NCBI GenBank assembly: GCA_023053545.1
Contig: JAKZAN010000007.1
Location: 5,828,001-5,892,000, forward strand
Origin: Lepidurus packardi
Lineage: Eukaryota > Arthropoda > Branchiopoda > Notostraca > Triopsidae
Direction of reading: 5' to 3'
Length of the DNA: 64,000 nt
The notes below the pieces were generated by a model. The model was not told the origin of the DNA. It searched no databases and saw only the letters and a list, made by a program, of their open reading frames with translations. Of the stretch, positions 11,824 to 24,279 are shown piece by piece. Position 1 is the first letter of the stretch. The number at the start of each line of letters is the position of its first letter. Both the position numbers and the translations under genes were made by a program.

Positions 11824-14800
11824 TAGGTTGGTGCGGCTTCGTACCGGTGAGTGGAGTTGGGGTTATTAGCCACATGAACAGCAGCAGCTGGGTCAGCCAT
11901 CGCGCAGCAGATCTTCGTTCGCAGCATCACGGACGCGGTGTGTCTTTTCACGAGCCTATTTGGAAAGTGAGGTCAAGTAGCAACTATGACCTAGTTTTAC
12001 GGCCGCCGCGGTCCGCCTCTCACGCGTCATCCAATCTAGTCAACATGGAGAAGCCTCCGCTGGTCAGCAAACCTTACTTTGAAATGGCCTGGCCGCGTAA
12101 TATTACCGTAGCTGTGGGGCAAACGGTCATTCTCAAATGCAGAATTCGTCTTCTGGGAGACCGTACAGTAAGTTATGTGGCAATTCACTCTCCCCTTTTC
12201 TTTCATTGCGGAGCCTGCTTCTAGCCCGTACTATAAGCTAGTAGCTCAGACTGTGCTGATCATTGCAAGTTACAACACGCGATATGCGACGATCGAGGTG
12301 AATCCCCATACCTTAACACCAAGCTACAACGTATAAACGAACGAGATAGACGGGACAAATTAAAGTCAAATTAATACAGTCAAATTAATTACAGCGCAAG
12401 CCATTAATTGATTTCAGGCATCATCGAATGCTTCCTTGCAAATGTTTGAGTGCTAAATTTATAGCTAACTTACCATGACTAAGTTTCGCACTGAGAATTG
12501 GGCTAATAACCTGGGGCCCGCGAAAGTTTGCCATTTCCCAGTAAGCGAACCTAATTAACTCCTTAATCCTCTTACTCGCGGCAAGGAGTGCTTACGACTG
12601 CACTCAATTCTATATTGAAGTAGTGTGATGCAAAGCCAGAAGAACCGAATTTTACAGTTCAACATGGGCGCAAAGCAACAGCGCAAAGTAGGAACGAGTG
12701 CGAACGAATGATTAAAACCTGGCACATCAAGGGACGAAATTCGGGAAACTTACTTTAAGGCAAGGTAAAAATTGCTTGCAAAGAAAAAGAAAGGTTCTAA
12801 AATAAACGGAAAAAAGTTAGTTCACTTCCCAGAAGCTAGCATGGAAAGAAGGTTTCTAACTTTTCCTCCAGGTTCGTTTTAAGACTTTCCAACTTCCCAT
12901 CTTCAAAAGTGCAGCACCTACGTAATGTATACTCAAAAAGGCGCTTGTAATCATTTAACGCGGATTTTGTCGACTTTCTAATTTGAAAAAAGAAATTAGC
13001 TCTTGAGCAAATAACTGTTACTTTGTACTCGTTCAACTCGTTTTACAACTTGGATGTTAACAAAGACTAATGAAAATAGTCAAGTTTTTTCTTGTAATTC
13101 AAAGGAACGAAACACGTCAAGGAGGAGGAATAAAACGCCTTTGCCCACGACTAAACAGTAAACAAAGGAGATAAATGGAGCACAAACGTTCCGAATTTTG
13201 CAGCTCAATGCCTCCTACCGGACGTAGACGCAAGGACGACTCGGCAATAGTTGTACCCGACATAAGCAAAGCAAACCCCCCAATCTAACCAAACCTAGCC
13301 TAAACAAGTCCTAACCTAACCTAACCTTTTCTTGTAATTCAAAGGAACGAAACACGTCAAGGAGGAGGAATAAAACGCCTTTGCCCACGACTAAACAGTA
13401 AACAAAGGAGATAAACCTAACCTAACCTAGTCCTAACCTAGTCCTAACCTAACCTAAAACTAACCTAGTCCTAACCTAAACTAACCTAGTCCTTGAGTCG
13501 GGGTTCGTAGTCCTTAAGTCGGGTACACCGTAGCCCTTTTGTCGAGTCGGCCTTCTGTCGCGTTGCCCCTCCTACACGAGAGGCACTGAAGCGCGAAGCT
13601 GGCGACCTCTGCGCAACGACCCACGTTTGTTTTCGAGCGCTGATGTTAGCTCTCAATACCCCAAAGCTTCTTTTCTGACCCAGGGGCCATTTGGTTTCTT
13701 CCTAGCCCTATAATTCCCCTAGTGTGCCCTTCCCACGATCTTGCTCATACTTCCTAGCCATCGGGAGGTTCACGACTAATCAGACAGATCCATCATAGAT
13801 AGAGCTAAAGACAAAGGACTGACATCTTTATGCATCGATATGTCACCCAGCATGCTAAGCATGCCGTTTGCTGATTACACGTTCGATAAGCTCCCCTCTC
13901 ATGTTGCATGTATAAACAAGAGTCAAGCCCACAACGCAGGGCTTGCGAAGAAATTTTATAGTTTGCCTGGGATTTGTCGTAAGGTGACGACAAACAGAAG
14001 TTCGCATGACTACACTGCATAGCTTAGCTTATATGTGCGACCGAAAAAAATAGCAGGGGAAACAAGAAAGCAACTTTGGAGCTGTCCGTGATATATGGTG
14101 TCGAACATGATGTCCCTTCCTTGGGCTTATGCGTTAGATCGGGCTTGTTTGCTTGGACGACAAACTTACAGGTTCCTTACCTTAGCGGACAGAGTGTTAC
14201 ACATGCTATGGAGCGTGTGGTTTTAGGTTTCACTCGTTCAGTACTATTGGTTTCGTGTGCTTTATAACTCCGCGAAACGTGCTGCCCTGCAAAGGTCGCT
14301 CTGCTCATTTCGTGGTCTTCGGACGTAAAAAAAGAGAACAAACAGTTTTGCCCTTCACTTGAAGAAGTAAGGGCACTAAGGCAAACAAAAATCCATTAAA
14401 CCCGGGTCTTGTGCTATTATTGTTCTAATATTCTGGTGCGTGCACGGTATTTGTCCCATCTAATCCAGATGTTAATGCGGTTTTGTCCTATTTGTGGTGC
14501 AGGTGTCATGGATCCGACAGAGGGATTTGCATGTTCTCACGTCTGGGTTGGTAAGCTACACCAGTGACGCTCGCTTTGCAGTTTATCATCGGCCCATGTC
14601 GGACGATTGGGAATTGCATATCGTGTCAGCTCAGCCCAGAGATAGTGGCTTATACGAGGTCCAAGTCAATACGGAGCCCAAAATGCATTGGCCCATGCAT
14701 CTTCTGGTACACAGTAAGTTGAATACATTCCCGAGTTCCCGATCCATCATAGCAACTGCGTTTCGGGGGTTCTATTTTGCGTGTGACAATCGTTAATGGT

Positions 14801-17137
14801 CCATTCAAAACACTGAGCAAACACTTCAGGCTGGTTTTCGTTTCAGAAGTAATAACTAGAACCAAATATGATACACAACTTCACGGTTGCTTTATCGAGA
14901 GCCACAGTATTTTTGAACATAACACATGCCTCGGATTTTTTTGTTTTGCGTGTGAATGTTTCAAGATACTTGGAAACGTAATTAATTACCCAGATCCATA
15001 AAGACACATATTATTCCAAGTATCCTCTGACCATGTTGAAATATTGCCAGACTGCTATAGACAATTATTTTATTTTTGATTACAATCAACCCTAACGTTC
15101 CCTTTAATCCTGACGAAAAATTTAAGATTTTAAGGATTTAATTTAAGAAATAAATTTAAGAATTTAATTTAAGCATGTAATTTGAGAATTTAATTTAAGG
15201 ATTTAATTTAAGCATTTAATTTGGGAATTTAATTTAAGAATTTTAGTTTAAGCATTTAATTGGAGAATTGAATTTAAGAATCGAAGTTGAGAATAAAATT
15301 TACGTTTTGAAACTGCTCCTACGCGTTATTGGGCTGCGCGGCAGGCTACAAGGTGATAATACAGTAACGCCATTATTTTTTACTTGGTAAAAGGGTTTCA
15401 GATTTCAGTCATGCAATAACTGTGTACTCAGTCAAGTTTTTGGCTTTTCCAGCGGCTGCAGCCCAAATTTCAGGTCCGGCGGAAGTCTATGTCCGTCAAG
15501 GCAGCGCTCTAAACCTCTCATGTTGGCTACAAGGACCCTTACCATCATTGGGAACCCTGGCCTGGTACCACGACGGAATTCCTATTGTGCTGGAGTCCTC
15601 TAAGTCGTCAATTTCCTTGGCCACTGAGCGTAACGAAGAGCATCTCTCGTCACGATTGCTCCTTCCTCGGGCTTCAGTCGATGACGGAGGCAATTACACC
15701 TGCCTGCCATCGCAAGCTCAGCCAGCATCCGTCTGGGTGCATGTTCTCAACGGTAACTTTACTAACAAACCTCTCATGTATAACTGTATGTTGTTGCTTG
15801 TTCAGTCTTTTTCTCCTCATTATTTTTATTTTATTTTTTACTGCGTCCGATTTATTGAAAAGGTTGTTCAGTTTTCAGTCAACATCGGCTTACAGCATCG
15901 TTCGCTATAGGCACGCTTCATAGGAATGGGCATCAAGCTATATAGCCTCATTTCGAATTCAATGATATCAAGAAGCTCCACGAGTTAAACGCCCAAGATC
16001 TGTAGTGGGAAAAGTGCGGGCTCGTAACCTCAAGAGGACGCTAGTCGCGAGGGAAAATTTGCTTGTCTTCCAGAACATTTTCTAGTTTAAAGAAATTACG
16101 CAACTACCATAAAGCTCGGATGTAACTTTTAAAGGAATTGTTCCGTCTGCTGCTTATCAGTTATACAAAACGTGAGCAGGATACATCAAACGCCCATGCA
16201 CGTATCAACTCTTCCGAGAAAAGGAACATCTCCGACATCCGACATCTTGGTACAGTTAGACGTCCAAAACCTTCTATCCAGTCAGAGATATAGAACATCG
16301 CTTCAAAGCAATTCCTGGTACAGATTAAAACGAAAACGGATTCTAAAATATCTTCAAAATGGATGTCGAACTTTACTAAAATAAGAGTTCAACTTCTAAA
16401 ACGAGCTTAAGTATCTGAAAAAAGCTTGTCGCACACTCAAAGTTTGTGGAGTCTGTTAATACCAGGAAACCCTAGCTATCATAGAATTTTTCCATACCCA
16501 TACCTTCATAAACTCAATACCAGACTATGCAACTTGGAGAACGAACATTATAGAGAGGGACACCCTTAGTGAAGGAATGGAGAGTTAAGCCTTTTAGTGA
16601 TCCTTCCGTAGGTCCACGTACCCAACCAAGTGAAATAAGGACGCTTTTCATAAGATAATTTGCATTTATGCTTTCTGAATGAAGACGTGTGAGGACCCGC
16701 GGAGAGATTAATGTGCTGCCACTGCAACCGAATTTCCTCTCTGTATACTTGTTCCACGTGTACAAGAGAAATATACCAGGAAAACGTATACAGTATACAC
16801 TAAGGTCATACCAAAAAGCGACCCCTGTCAAGTAACTTGTAAATAAGATGGCCGACAGGAAAACTTGAAAATTAATTAGAAAAAATATGGATGCTCGATT
16901 TGGTGACACATGAACATACATTATGGATACTGATGGACATTCCTTTTTCTGTTAAATTGTAATACTCTTCTAATTGCTTCTGTAGGAGAACATCCAGCAG
17001 CCATGCAGCATGGTAACCGCAATGGTGGATCGACCACTACGGCCTCTCCTGGGAAAAGCAAAGCAACTTTGTCAATAGTGGCAGTAACGTGTCTGTGTTG
17101 GATACTACAGCATGGCCGCCAGTTTATAAACAGATGA
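11824..17137 (+). CDS. dpr: dpr-family (defective proboscis extension response) two-Ig surface protein, 5' end incomplete
   Basis: Dpr proteins are neuronal surface proteins that bind DIP partners through the first Ig domain in synaptic matching. Four exons are read: about 11824-12167, 14503-14713, 15453-15752 and 16986-17137, with GT-AG borders and matching phases. Exons 1 and 2 encode Ig1: the family motif PYFEMAWPRNITV, the B-strand Cys in VILKCRIR, and VSWIRQRDLHVLTSG. Exon 3 encodes Ig2, with Cys, Trp and YTC all present. Exon 4 starts with the hallmark GEHPAAMQHGN and ends in a short hydrophobic tail (LSIVAVTCLCWIL), which could be a membrane or GPI signal. The 5' limit is uncertain: 11824 follows a pyrimidine-rich AG and has an open frame, but no signal peptide exon was found, so the gene probably begins further left. 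Odd: the F-strand Cys of Ig1 is Val (DSGLYEVQVNTEPK). Confidence 0.88.
13087..13415. repeat. perfect 89 bp direct repeat, copies 240 bp apart
   Basis: Bases 13087-13175 are repeated without any mismatch at 13327-13415. The 151 bp between them contain the left part of a foldback repeat, and the second copy is inserted into its CCTAA-rich core. The identity points to a very recent duplication. Lies in the first recognised dpr intron (12168-14502). Confidence 0.9.
13232..13554. repeat. foldback (MITE-like) repeat with telomere-like core, copy A
   Basis: The ends are inverted: AAGGACGACTCGGC at left, and at right the reverse complement AAGGCCGACTCGAC followed by AAAAGGGCTACGG. Between them are degenerate CCTAA tracts (CCTAACCTAACCT and CCTAACCTAGT), the complement of the arthropod telomere repeat TTAGG. 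Related copies are at 31850-32117 and 54470-54638. It is in the dpr intron and its core is split by the 89 bp duplication. No coding capacity, so non-autonomous. Confidence 0.75.
15110..15305. repeat. AT-rich minisatellite, unit about 15 bp
   Basis: About a dozen variants of AATTTAAG(C/A/G)ATTT follow one another, with occasional G substitutions. It is in the dpr intron between the two Ig2-side exons (14714-15452). No coding potential. Confidence 0.8.
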
Positions 17138-20100
17138 TGAATTAGTCCATCACTCCTGAAGCGTAAGGTTTTTTTTATGTAAATACGAAAATGGATAAGG
17201 GTCCTTTTATAGCTGGGGAGGGCAGAATGATTTTATATGAGGAAAATAGGAATACATGTACAATGTAGGGTACTGGATTATGCACATTTATTTTTTATTT
17301 TCTCCCTAACCCCTTGAAAAGTGGTGAGCAAGTGTGTAAAAAACTCTACGAGTTCAGCATATGAATGAGTGATGTGGCAAAAAGTTTTGAACAGCATTTC
17401 AGAGAGAAAAGTTACAGTTTACCATAAAAAACGCTTTCCCCCACTACTGTGCGGGGAGCGTTAGACACATCCCTCAATACTTAATTCCAAGCGCACGAGC
17501 GATAAACGGAATACCCCATAATAAGAAGTCCCGTCGTGTTGGGGTCCATGTCACAGTTGTATATTATATTTAAGGCATACAGAGTTGAATGTTAGACAGT
17601 GACTTTGCATTGTGAAAAAAATACACTTGTTTTCATTACTTACGTACTTAATGTTTAATCAAACGCTAAGGACCCGATTATAACGCGACACGGAAGACTT
17701 ACAATGAATAAATGAACTACTGATATCTCCGTTTTGGTTTTGTTAACGTATAGAAAACTCACCGGTTGTTGTTTCCAAAGAGGAATTGTCATCGCCGGAG
17801 CAAAACGAAACGCTCTACGTCTTCCAGGGTCCCTGGACACTCCAAGGTGGTAAACAATTAAAAAATCAATAGCCGTTTTTTGTAAACCTTAAAAAAAAAA
17901 AAAAAAAAGAAAAAAAAAAACTTGTGAGATAAAATACTTTTGCTGGATATCAAGACGGGACGGTTTTCCATGCGTTTTTTTCACGAGTCGTGCAAAAAAA
18001 GAAGTTGCAGAGACCACTTTTTCTTTCGTGAAGTAGGGTTTAAGGTAATTTCCCCGAGTTTAATTAAATTATACGGTCCCGAACTTGCTTTCCTTTCAGA
18101 AGCAAAGATTTGTTCCCACTTTCCTTATTTCTGAAGCACAGTCAACTAAAGGAATTTGAGAAAATGAGCTATAAGGTGAAAACCCTTGGAAGTTAAAACA
18201 AAGCCATGAAACTGGAAAGTTTGAGAGAACGGACACGTCTTGAGGTAACAAAATTAATCCACTCATGACGAAAGTTGAAGAAATTAGTCCTCAAATTAAG
18301 CCTTGCCGTTCTGAAAATTAACAGCGTTAACTTAATAGCTTAGAACATCAGCCGAGCACAAACGTTGTGAGATAAATGAAAAAAATAGGTTATATGGTTA
18401 ATGCATGAAATGTTGGAGAGGATTGAAAAGTCAAAATAACTTACGCGTATTTGCTTTTTGCTCGATCATTGCTTCCACAGAAGAAGGAAAAAATTGGAGG
18501 GTACTCTGCAGAGGATATTGCCAATTTATCCTGTATGTTTGCGAATTTGATTTTATTCCGCTCCGAATTTTCTATCCTTGCTACTTCTTGAGAGGATTGG
18601 CGGGCAGACCGGACATTGCATCCGAGGAAGTGCGGTCGTTGAAGGAGGAATACAGCATTCCGTATCGATTCTGCAGGCAGGTTTTAAAAGAAAAACCCTA
18701 AAGAATTCAAAATGTCATCAAACAAAGGAACATGAAAAGCGGCAAACTTTGGCACCCAAGTACCTGACGGATTCAATTAGCCGCTCAGAAGGGCATCAAA
18801 GGCGAGTTGGTAATAAATTAGGGCTGCCCGCTTGCTGTAAATTCGACGATCTAGCAAAAGTACAGGGGGGAAAAATCTCATTACTTTCCTCGCAATCATA
18901 ATTACACTTTGCATTTCTTTGGTGGCAAAAAAAGCCTAATCACGTGAAATTATAACATGGGAATAGGAAAAACTAGCATCCACGCTTATAAAATTACACA
19001 CATAAAAGAAACGCCACATAATCTAATCGAACGCAGTCAACACGTAGTTTTGCAATTAAGGAGCTTCGAAGGGAAAAAATCTTACTATTACTTTCTCTAT
19101 GTGTTTCCTTTTAAAGCAGGTGAAGAGAGAAGAGAGATTTGAAAACGAACATTTCAAGAAGCTAGCAACAGTGCGAGGAGAGGCATTAGCCTGATACGGT
19201 CTTTTGGGTTTGAATTCGGTATTTCTTATCTCCCAAAATGCATTAAAGAAACGAACATGCTTGCGGGGATAGAACGAATAGCCGGGACATGTAGCTACCA
19301 GTAACGACAGCGCCATAAGTGGGATGGGCGTGTCCAGGACAGCGTTCAGCGTTACAGTAAGGACCGGCAAAAGCTCGGGTGACGTTCGTGAGGAGGGGAA
19401 TCCGAGGAAATTAGTTGAAAGGAAAGAGTACGTACGGGCGCGCTTGTTTGCCGAGATTTAACGATCCTTTTTGGTTTTTCGCTACCGTTAAACCATAGGA
19501 AAGACAAGCTGGTTACTTTGTTTGAGGAAGCTCGGAAACTTGGTAATTTACTGCGTAAAAGCTAATTACTAGTCTGCGTACGAACGCTAGGCAGCCAAAT
19601 AAAAGTCAAATTAAACTGCTATATTGATTTTGTGCAACGAGTTTATGATTTGGAGCGGACTTGTATCTTTCCGATATCTTTTGCAATTATCTTCCTTTCT
19701 CAGAAACATTTAAATTTCTTAAAAAAAAGTAATTAAAAAAAGAAGTAAGTAAGTAAAAAAGTAACTTGAAGCCGAATCCGGTGCCGTCACCATAATTCTG
19801 CAGTTTATATATTGCTGTATGTGAATACCAATGCCCAATATCATGGACGAAAAGGGAAAGGGGGACTCTTTGAACTTTATTAACCATTACAATGCCATAA
19901 CGTATCCAAGGGAATCGCCCTGGAAGTGGGGGATGCACGCTGAACGTAGGCCGAAAATCTTGGTTAATAGGCTCATGCCGGGTGAGAAAAAAAAGTAACA
20001 AACGAAGATTTTGAAGACGCAGAAAATTGCTAGGGGTATATGCCATAACTGACCCAGAGCCAAAGACGAACAAAAAGGGATACTAATTTCAGCTCTGAAT

Positions 20101-20288
20101 GTTTCAAACAACTCAAAATGCAGTCTCAACGTATCGTCCAAACCTCATTAATTGCAACGTTTTTAGCCAAAGCAAATTTTCGTATAAAAAATTTCAATAT
20201 TACAGCAAAAGGTCGATTGAGAATATCAGCGCCATACAACACAATGTTTTCCATAATAAACTTTCCAAGCCCAAGGCTAGTTTGCCAT
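17138..20288. other. no gene recognised; 3' flank of dpr and RPRD2
   Basis: Between the dpr stop codon and the RPRD2 stop codon I see no supported coding region. Open frames at 18405-18901 lack any recognised domain or splice partner. A long A-rich run is at about 17889-17920. The ends probably carry the two genes' 3' UTRs, since they converge on this interval. Confidence 0.5.
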
Positions 20289-23200
20289 TTACCGTCGTCC
20301 GCCGAATCGCGGGGTTTGTTCAGAACGGCCCCTGGGAGGCACGTTAGGACGTCCTGCATCAAAATCGGGCACCCGAGGTCCACTAAAGTTTGTGTGTGGT
20401 CTGGAACTTTGTCGTCCGTGCCCAGTGGAATGGTCTGGCCGGCGCGCAGGTGGTTGGTACGGCGCGTCCAAATGCGGTCGAGATAATCGCCGTCCTGCAG
20501 AAGGTGACTGTAGTTCAACGTCGGCCGCTAGAGGGCCGCTGTGGGACACACTTGTTACGGGATTCTCATTAGGCGCGGTTCGATGACGCTGAGGTGGAAG
20601 AAGAGAATTTGCGGCAGGTGGGACAACGACGGTGGACTGAAGAACAGGTCCCTTGGGGGGATGGGCTGCAGTTACTGGTTTCTTTTCAGCTACAATGGGT
20701 TTCTTTCCAGTCGTTTCCGTCCTGTGCGAAACCCATTCCTCATCGAATTTGTCTAGCAAACACGATACTTCCGCGTTAATGTCTCGGTCTGATGACGACA
20801 TCGTGTAGTGTCCGTTCCTTTGCGGACTAGATTTACTTCTTCGCTTCTGATCCTTCTGTTCTCGATGCCGACTCGAGTTGCCGGACTGAGAATGATGCGT
20901 TGTGGCACGATCGCGGCTTTTGGTTTCATCCCATTTGCGCTTGCTGCTCGTGGATAATTCGGCACCGTGGGATTTCTCGTCTGGATAATGCAATTTAATG
21001 TTGGTTTTCTTTTTCGCTTCAAGGTCTATAGTAACAGTTGGAGGGTGTGACTTGGAGGAAAAAGCTTCCTTGTGAGGAGGTTTAGCTGTGCTAGTTTGAC
21101 GCGAAGCGGGCGGCTTGCTCGCAGGACTCTGATTTCCCGTTAGGCTAATTAAATTGCGGTGATCCACGCTGGTTTCGAGATGTAAGTTCCCTGCCCGGAT
21201 CATTCCCGACGTGTTGGAATCTTCGAAAGAAATATAACCAGGGTACTGGTCACTTACGCTGTTATTCCACGGAAAATTACCAGTAGTCGGAAGGGCGCTC
21301 GACAATGATCGTGTTGGCGGTGCAAGAGGGGCAGGTGGTGGAGGCCAATTATGAGTAGACACTGAAGTTGTGGGCGGGGGAGGAGGAATAGTTTCAGGGA
21401 ACGGAAGAGGCGGTGGCGGAGGGGGCGGGACTAAGAGTGAGTAAGGAAGGACACCTGGCGTGACAGCTTGCTGCACCAATGACGCGCTTAGTGTGCGTAG
21501 TAGTTCGGCCACACTGGCTTGGGCACCGGCCAAAACCTATTCAGAAAGACACGAAAAAACACATTGGCGAAACGTGTTCCCTTAATTCAGCTGCACCAGT
21601 GCACATTAGAGCCGCTTTGCACGCAGCGTCTCCCTATCGAAACGCCCACATGGCCCTGGTTACAAACTAAACACATCAGAAACGCTTAATAAATGATCTA
21701 ATAAAAATAAAGAAAAAAGTCGCAACTTCAAATCCAGCTAACACTACCGTTCGAACAGCAAAATGATTAGCAAGCTAATGATGAAAATGAGAAAGTGCTC
21801 AGTTCACACTTGAACAGATTCAATTTAAAAAATATTTTTTTTCATTTAATGTAATGCTTTAAATGCCAGTTTGTGTTACGAACGCTCGCTAATCGACAAT
21901 TATAGGAAATCTACCCAATCTGGTTACTTCCCACGAGCTTCATGCCTTCTTTTCAAACTCCGATGATACTTTTTACTTGAAAACTGGTACGTAAGCAAAG
22001 TGAGCTTTTCACAAGTAATATAAGAAAGCAAAAGAAGTAACCGAAGCTCTAAACCCCTTTCCAGAAATGAAAAGTAAGGATTACTGTAAATAAAACCTCC
22101 CTCGCAACATCCCAGCAAAAAAAAAACACTCCTTGCGTTATGGAAGTCCAAATTTTGGAGCAGATCAGCAACAAAAAACTGGTAGCGTACTATGATAAGA
22201 CTTCTCGCTTATCAAATATAGCATCTTAATCTCGGTTTCCATCCAGACAGATTCTGGCTCGTTCATATGTAGAAGGTTTCCATTTCAAGATATTACCTCA
22301 GTATTGGATGGGCCCAAGGGTAAACCGACTGAAGAAGCAACCCCAACGCCTTGAGGGAGATACGACCCATTGAAGAGCATGGATAATCGAGAATCTAAGT
22401 CCGTTTTGACATTTCGACCTGCTCCTAGGGACGCATGTTTCACTATAAGAAAATGATTAACCTTTATTAATTTCAGTAAATACGAGAGAAAGTAAATGTG
22501 ATACGAGAAAGTAAATTACATTCATTTCGGTTTACGAAAGCGTCAAGTTCATAATCCGGTGGTGGAGAAGGAGCATTTAGGTCCGGCGAAGGGGCAGGGC
22601 TTGAAGACAACGTCGTCAGCAACTCATCGATTTTCTTCTTCAACGATTTCACGCGATGTCCAAAATTTTTGTACGCCTTTAATGAATTTTCCATAACGAT
22701 TAACAACTAACGCAGTCGTAATTAATTACTCACTGTAGCTACAACTTTAGCCTCGCCCCTCTGAATATCATAATAGATTTCACTCTGTTCCAATACGGAA
22801 ATCAGACACATACGTTCTGAAGTCTCACGACCCAAGGCTTCAACATAAGCCTCCATTCGCTTAACACTTTCATCCAATTCGGGCAAGAAGTCATCCGTCT
22901 TTTTCCGGTCTAGGTATTAACTGTTACATTGAAAGCTTGATATAATTGATAGTGAGAACCTTTTAAGTTCGACCGCAAAGCTTCAACGTCGGTAATTTTT
23001 AAGTGGGCTTCGTTTAACCTCCTTTGGCGAGAATCCGTTTCGTCTTCCAACCCTTTACACTTCTTGATTCTCTCAATTAAATTGTTGGACTGCAAGGAAT
23101 GGAAAGACTTAGAAATAAAAGATTCATTGTTTGATAACTTACGTCAAATTCGGAAGCAATCTTGGCACTCTCGGTAGCCTCAGCCTTGCTAACGTTATCC

Positions 23201-23753
23201 AACAACGTGAGCAGCTCGAGGACGAAAACGTCAGTATATACATCCCTCTCATCCCAAATCTTGAAAATTCTTTGCACACGCTTTTTAACCTTCTCATCCC
23301 TGTGAATGGAACATAACGTAATAAAAACTACATGAATTAAAACGAAATTATACCTAACCAACGGTGTTGCTTCTTTTAAGGCCCACATCCAGCCCTCCAC
23401 AAAATCAATTAAATTTTTCTTCCTGCAGTACTGCAAAACATCGTTTGCCAAGTAGAACAGAGTCAAACGCAGCTCCACTTTAACTAGAGTTGTGACTTTC
23501 AATTGTCAACTGCAACTTGAACTATCATAATATTACCTTTCTTGATGACCTTGTACCAGACTCTCACAATGTTTTCCACGTACGCGCGGTTTTGCACACA
23601 CCAGTTTGACAAAGCTTGGATACTGTCTTGAGTATCTTTTAATTGAAGAAGTCGTTTCTCGAAACTTGGCTCATGAAACGGTTCTTTAATTTTCGTCGCA
23701 AGAGCGATAACACGGTCTTCCATGGCGTACTCAAACTCACTTGGGTAACTCAT
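20289..23753 (-). CDS. RPRD2: RPRD2-like CID domain protein (RNA polymerase II CTD binding)
   Basis: RPRD proteins bind the phosphorylated C-terminal tail of RNA polymerase II in the nucleus and help recruit CTD phosphatase. Eight exons, high to low: 23753-23537, 23483-23354, 23299-23143, 23089-22960, 22909-22734, 22676-22520, 22442-22297, 21536-20289; about 786 residues. The sixth exon's donor is the least certain. Residues about 30-165 form the CID, with LTLFYLANDVLQ and RIFKIWDERDVY. Next is a helical/coiled segment with KVVATAYKNFGHRVKSLKKK, the RPRD2-type match. The large last exon is disordered: proline runs near its start, then Lys/Arg/Ser-rich and an Arg/Gly/Pro-rich tail. Start: ATG at 23753-23751; a second in-frame ATG is ten codons later. 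Shorter than vertebrate RPRD2 (over 1400 residues), mainly in the disordered tail. SNX1/2 is upstream on the same strand. Confidence 0.9.
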
Positions 23754-24279
23754 CACAATGTCTTAATGAGAAACAGAAACAAACCTAAGCCACCGCCATT
23801 TTCTTATGATTCTGTTATTTTCCGCAACATGCGTGGAGCGGTAGCGTGCAAATCATAAAACAACCGCCAAACTTGAATTAGACTTGATCTTAGATTTCAA
23901 CTTAAACACAACATTCAAAACGCTGATAAAACCAAGACCAAAGATGGGGACTACTCAAATTCACATTCAACGTACCATGGGTACAGGAGCTGGCCATAGA
24001 CACAAGAAGGCACGATCACCGAGAACTCAGTACTGTAATATTATTAAGTTGCATGTTTAGAAACGCTCATCAGATCGCAAAGTATTTGTTGGACCGTGGA
24101 ATGAATAAAAACCAACGTAACAATTATGAGAAAAAAAAACGAATAAAGAACTAGTAACGAACAAAAACTTCGCCAACCAATACATGACATTAGCGGTTGT
24201 AGGGAAGTAATGGAGGGTCAAATCAATAAGTTTTCCTGCATCAGAAACCTGTTGTTCCCATTCTTCCACGCAAAACACT
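23754..24279. other. spacer between SNX1/2 and RPRD2
   Basis: Both neighbours are transcribed leftward, so this 526 bp should contain the SNX1/2 3' UTR and the RPRD2 promoter and 5' UTR. A short + strand frame at 23945-24058 (38 codons, basic, begins MGTTQIHIQRT) is present but matches nothing I know. Confidence 0.5.

Noticed and set aside
13260-13495. CCTAA tracts as a true telomere or chromosome end
   Set aside because: They are short, degenerate, flanked by inverted arms and surrounded by ordinary gene sequence, so they are internal repeats.
20126-20779. Several + strand frames and an extra minus frame over the RPRD2 last exon
   Set aside because: They are shadows of the GC-rich last exon, with no splice sites or domains of their own.
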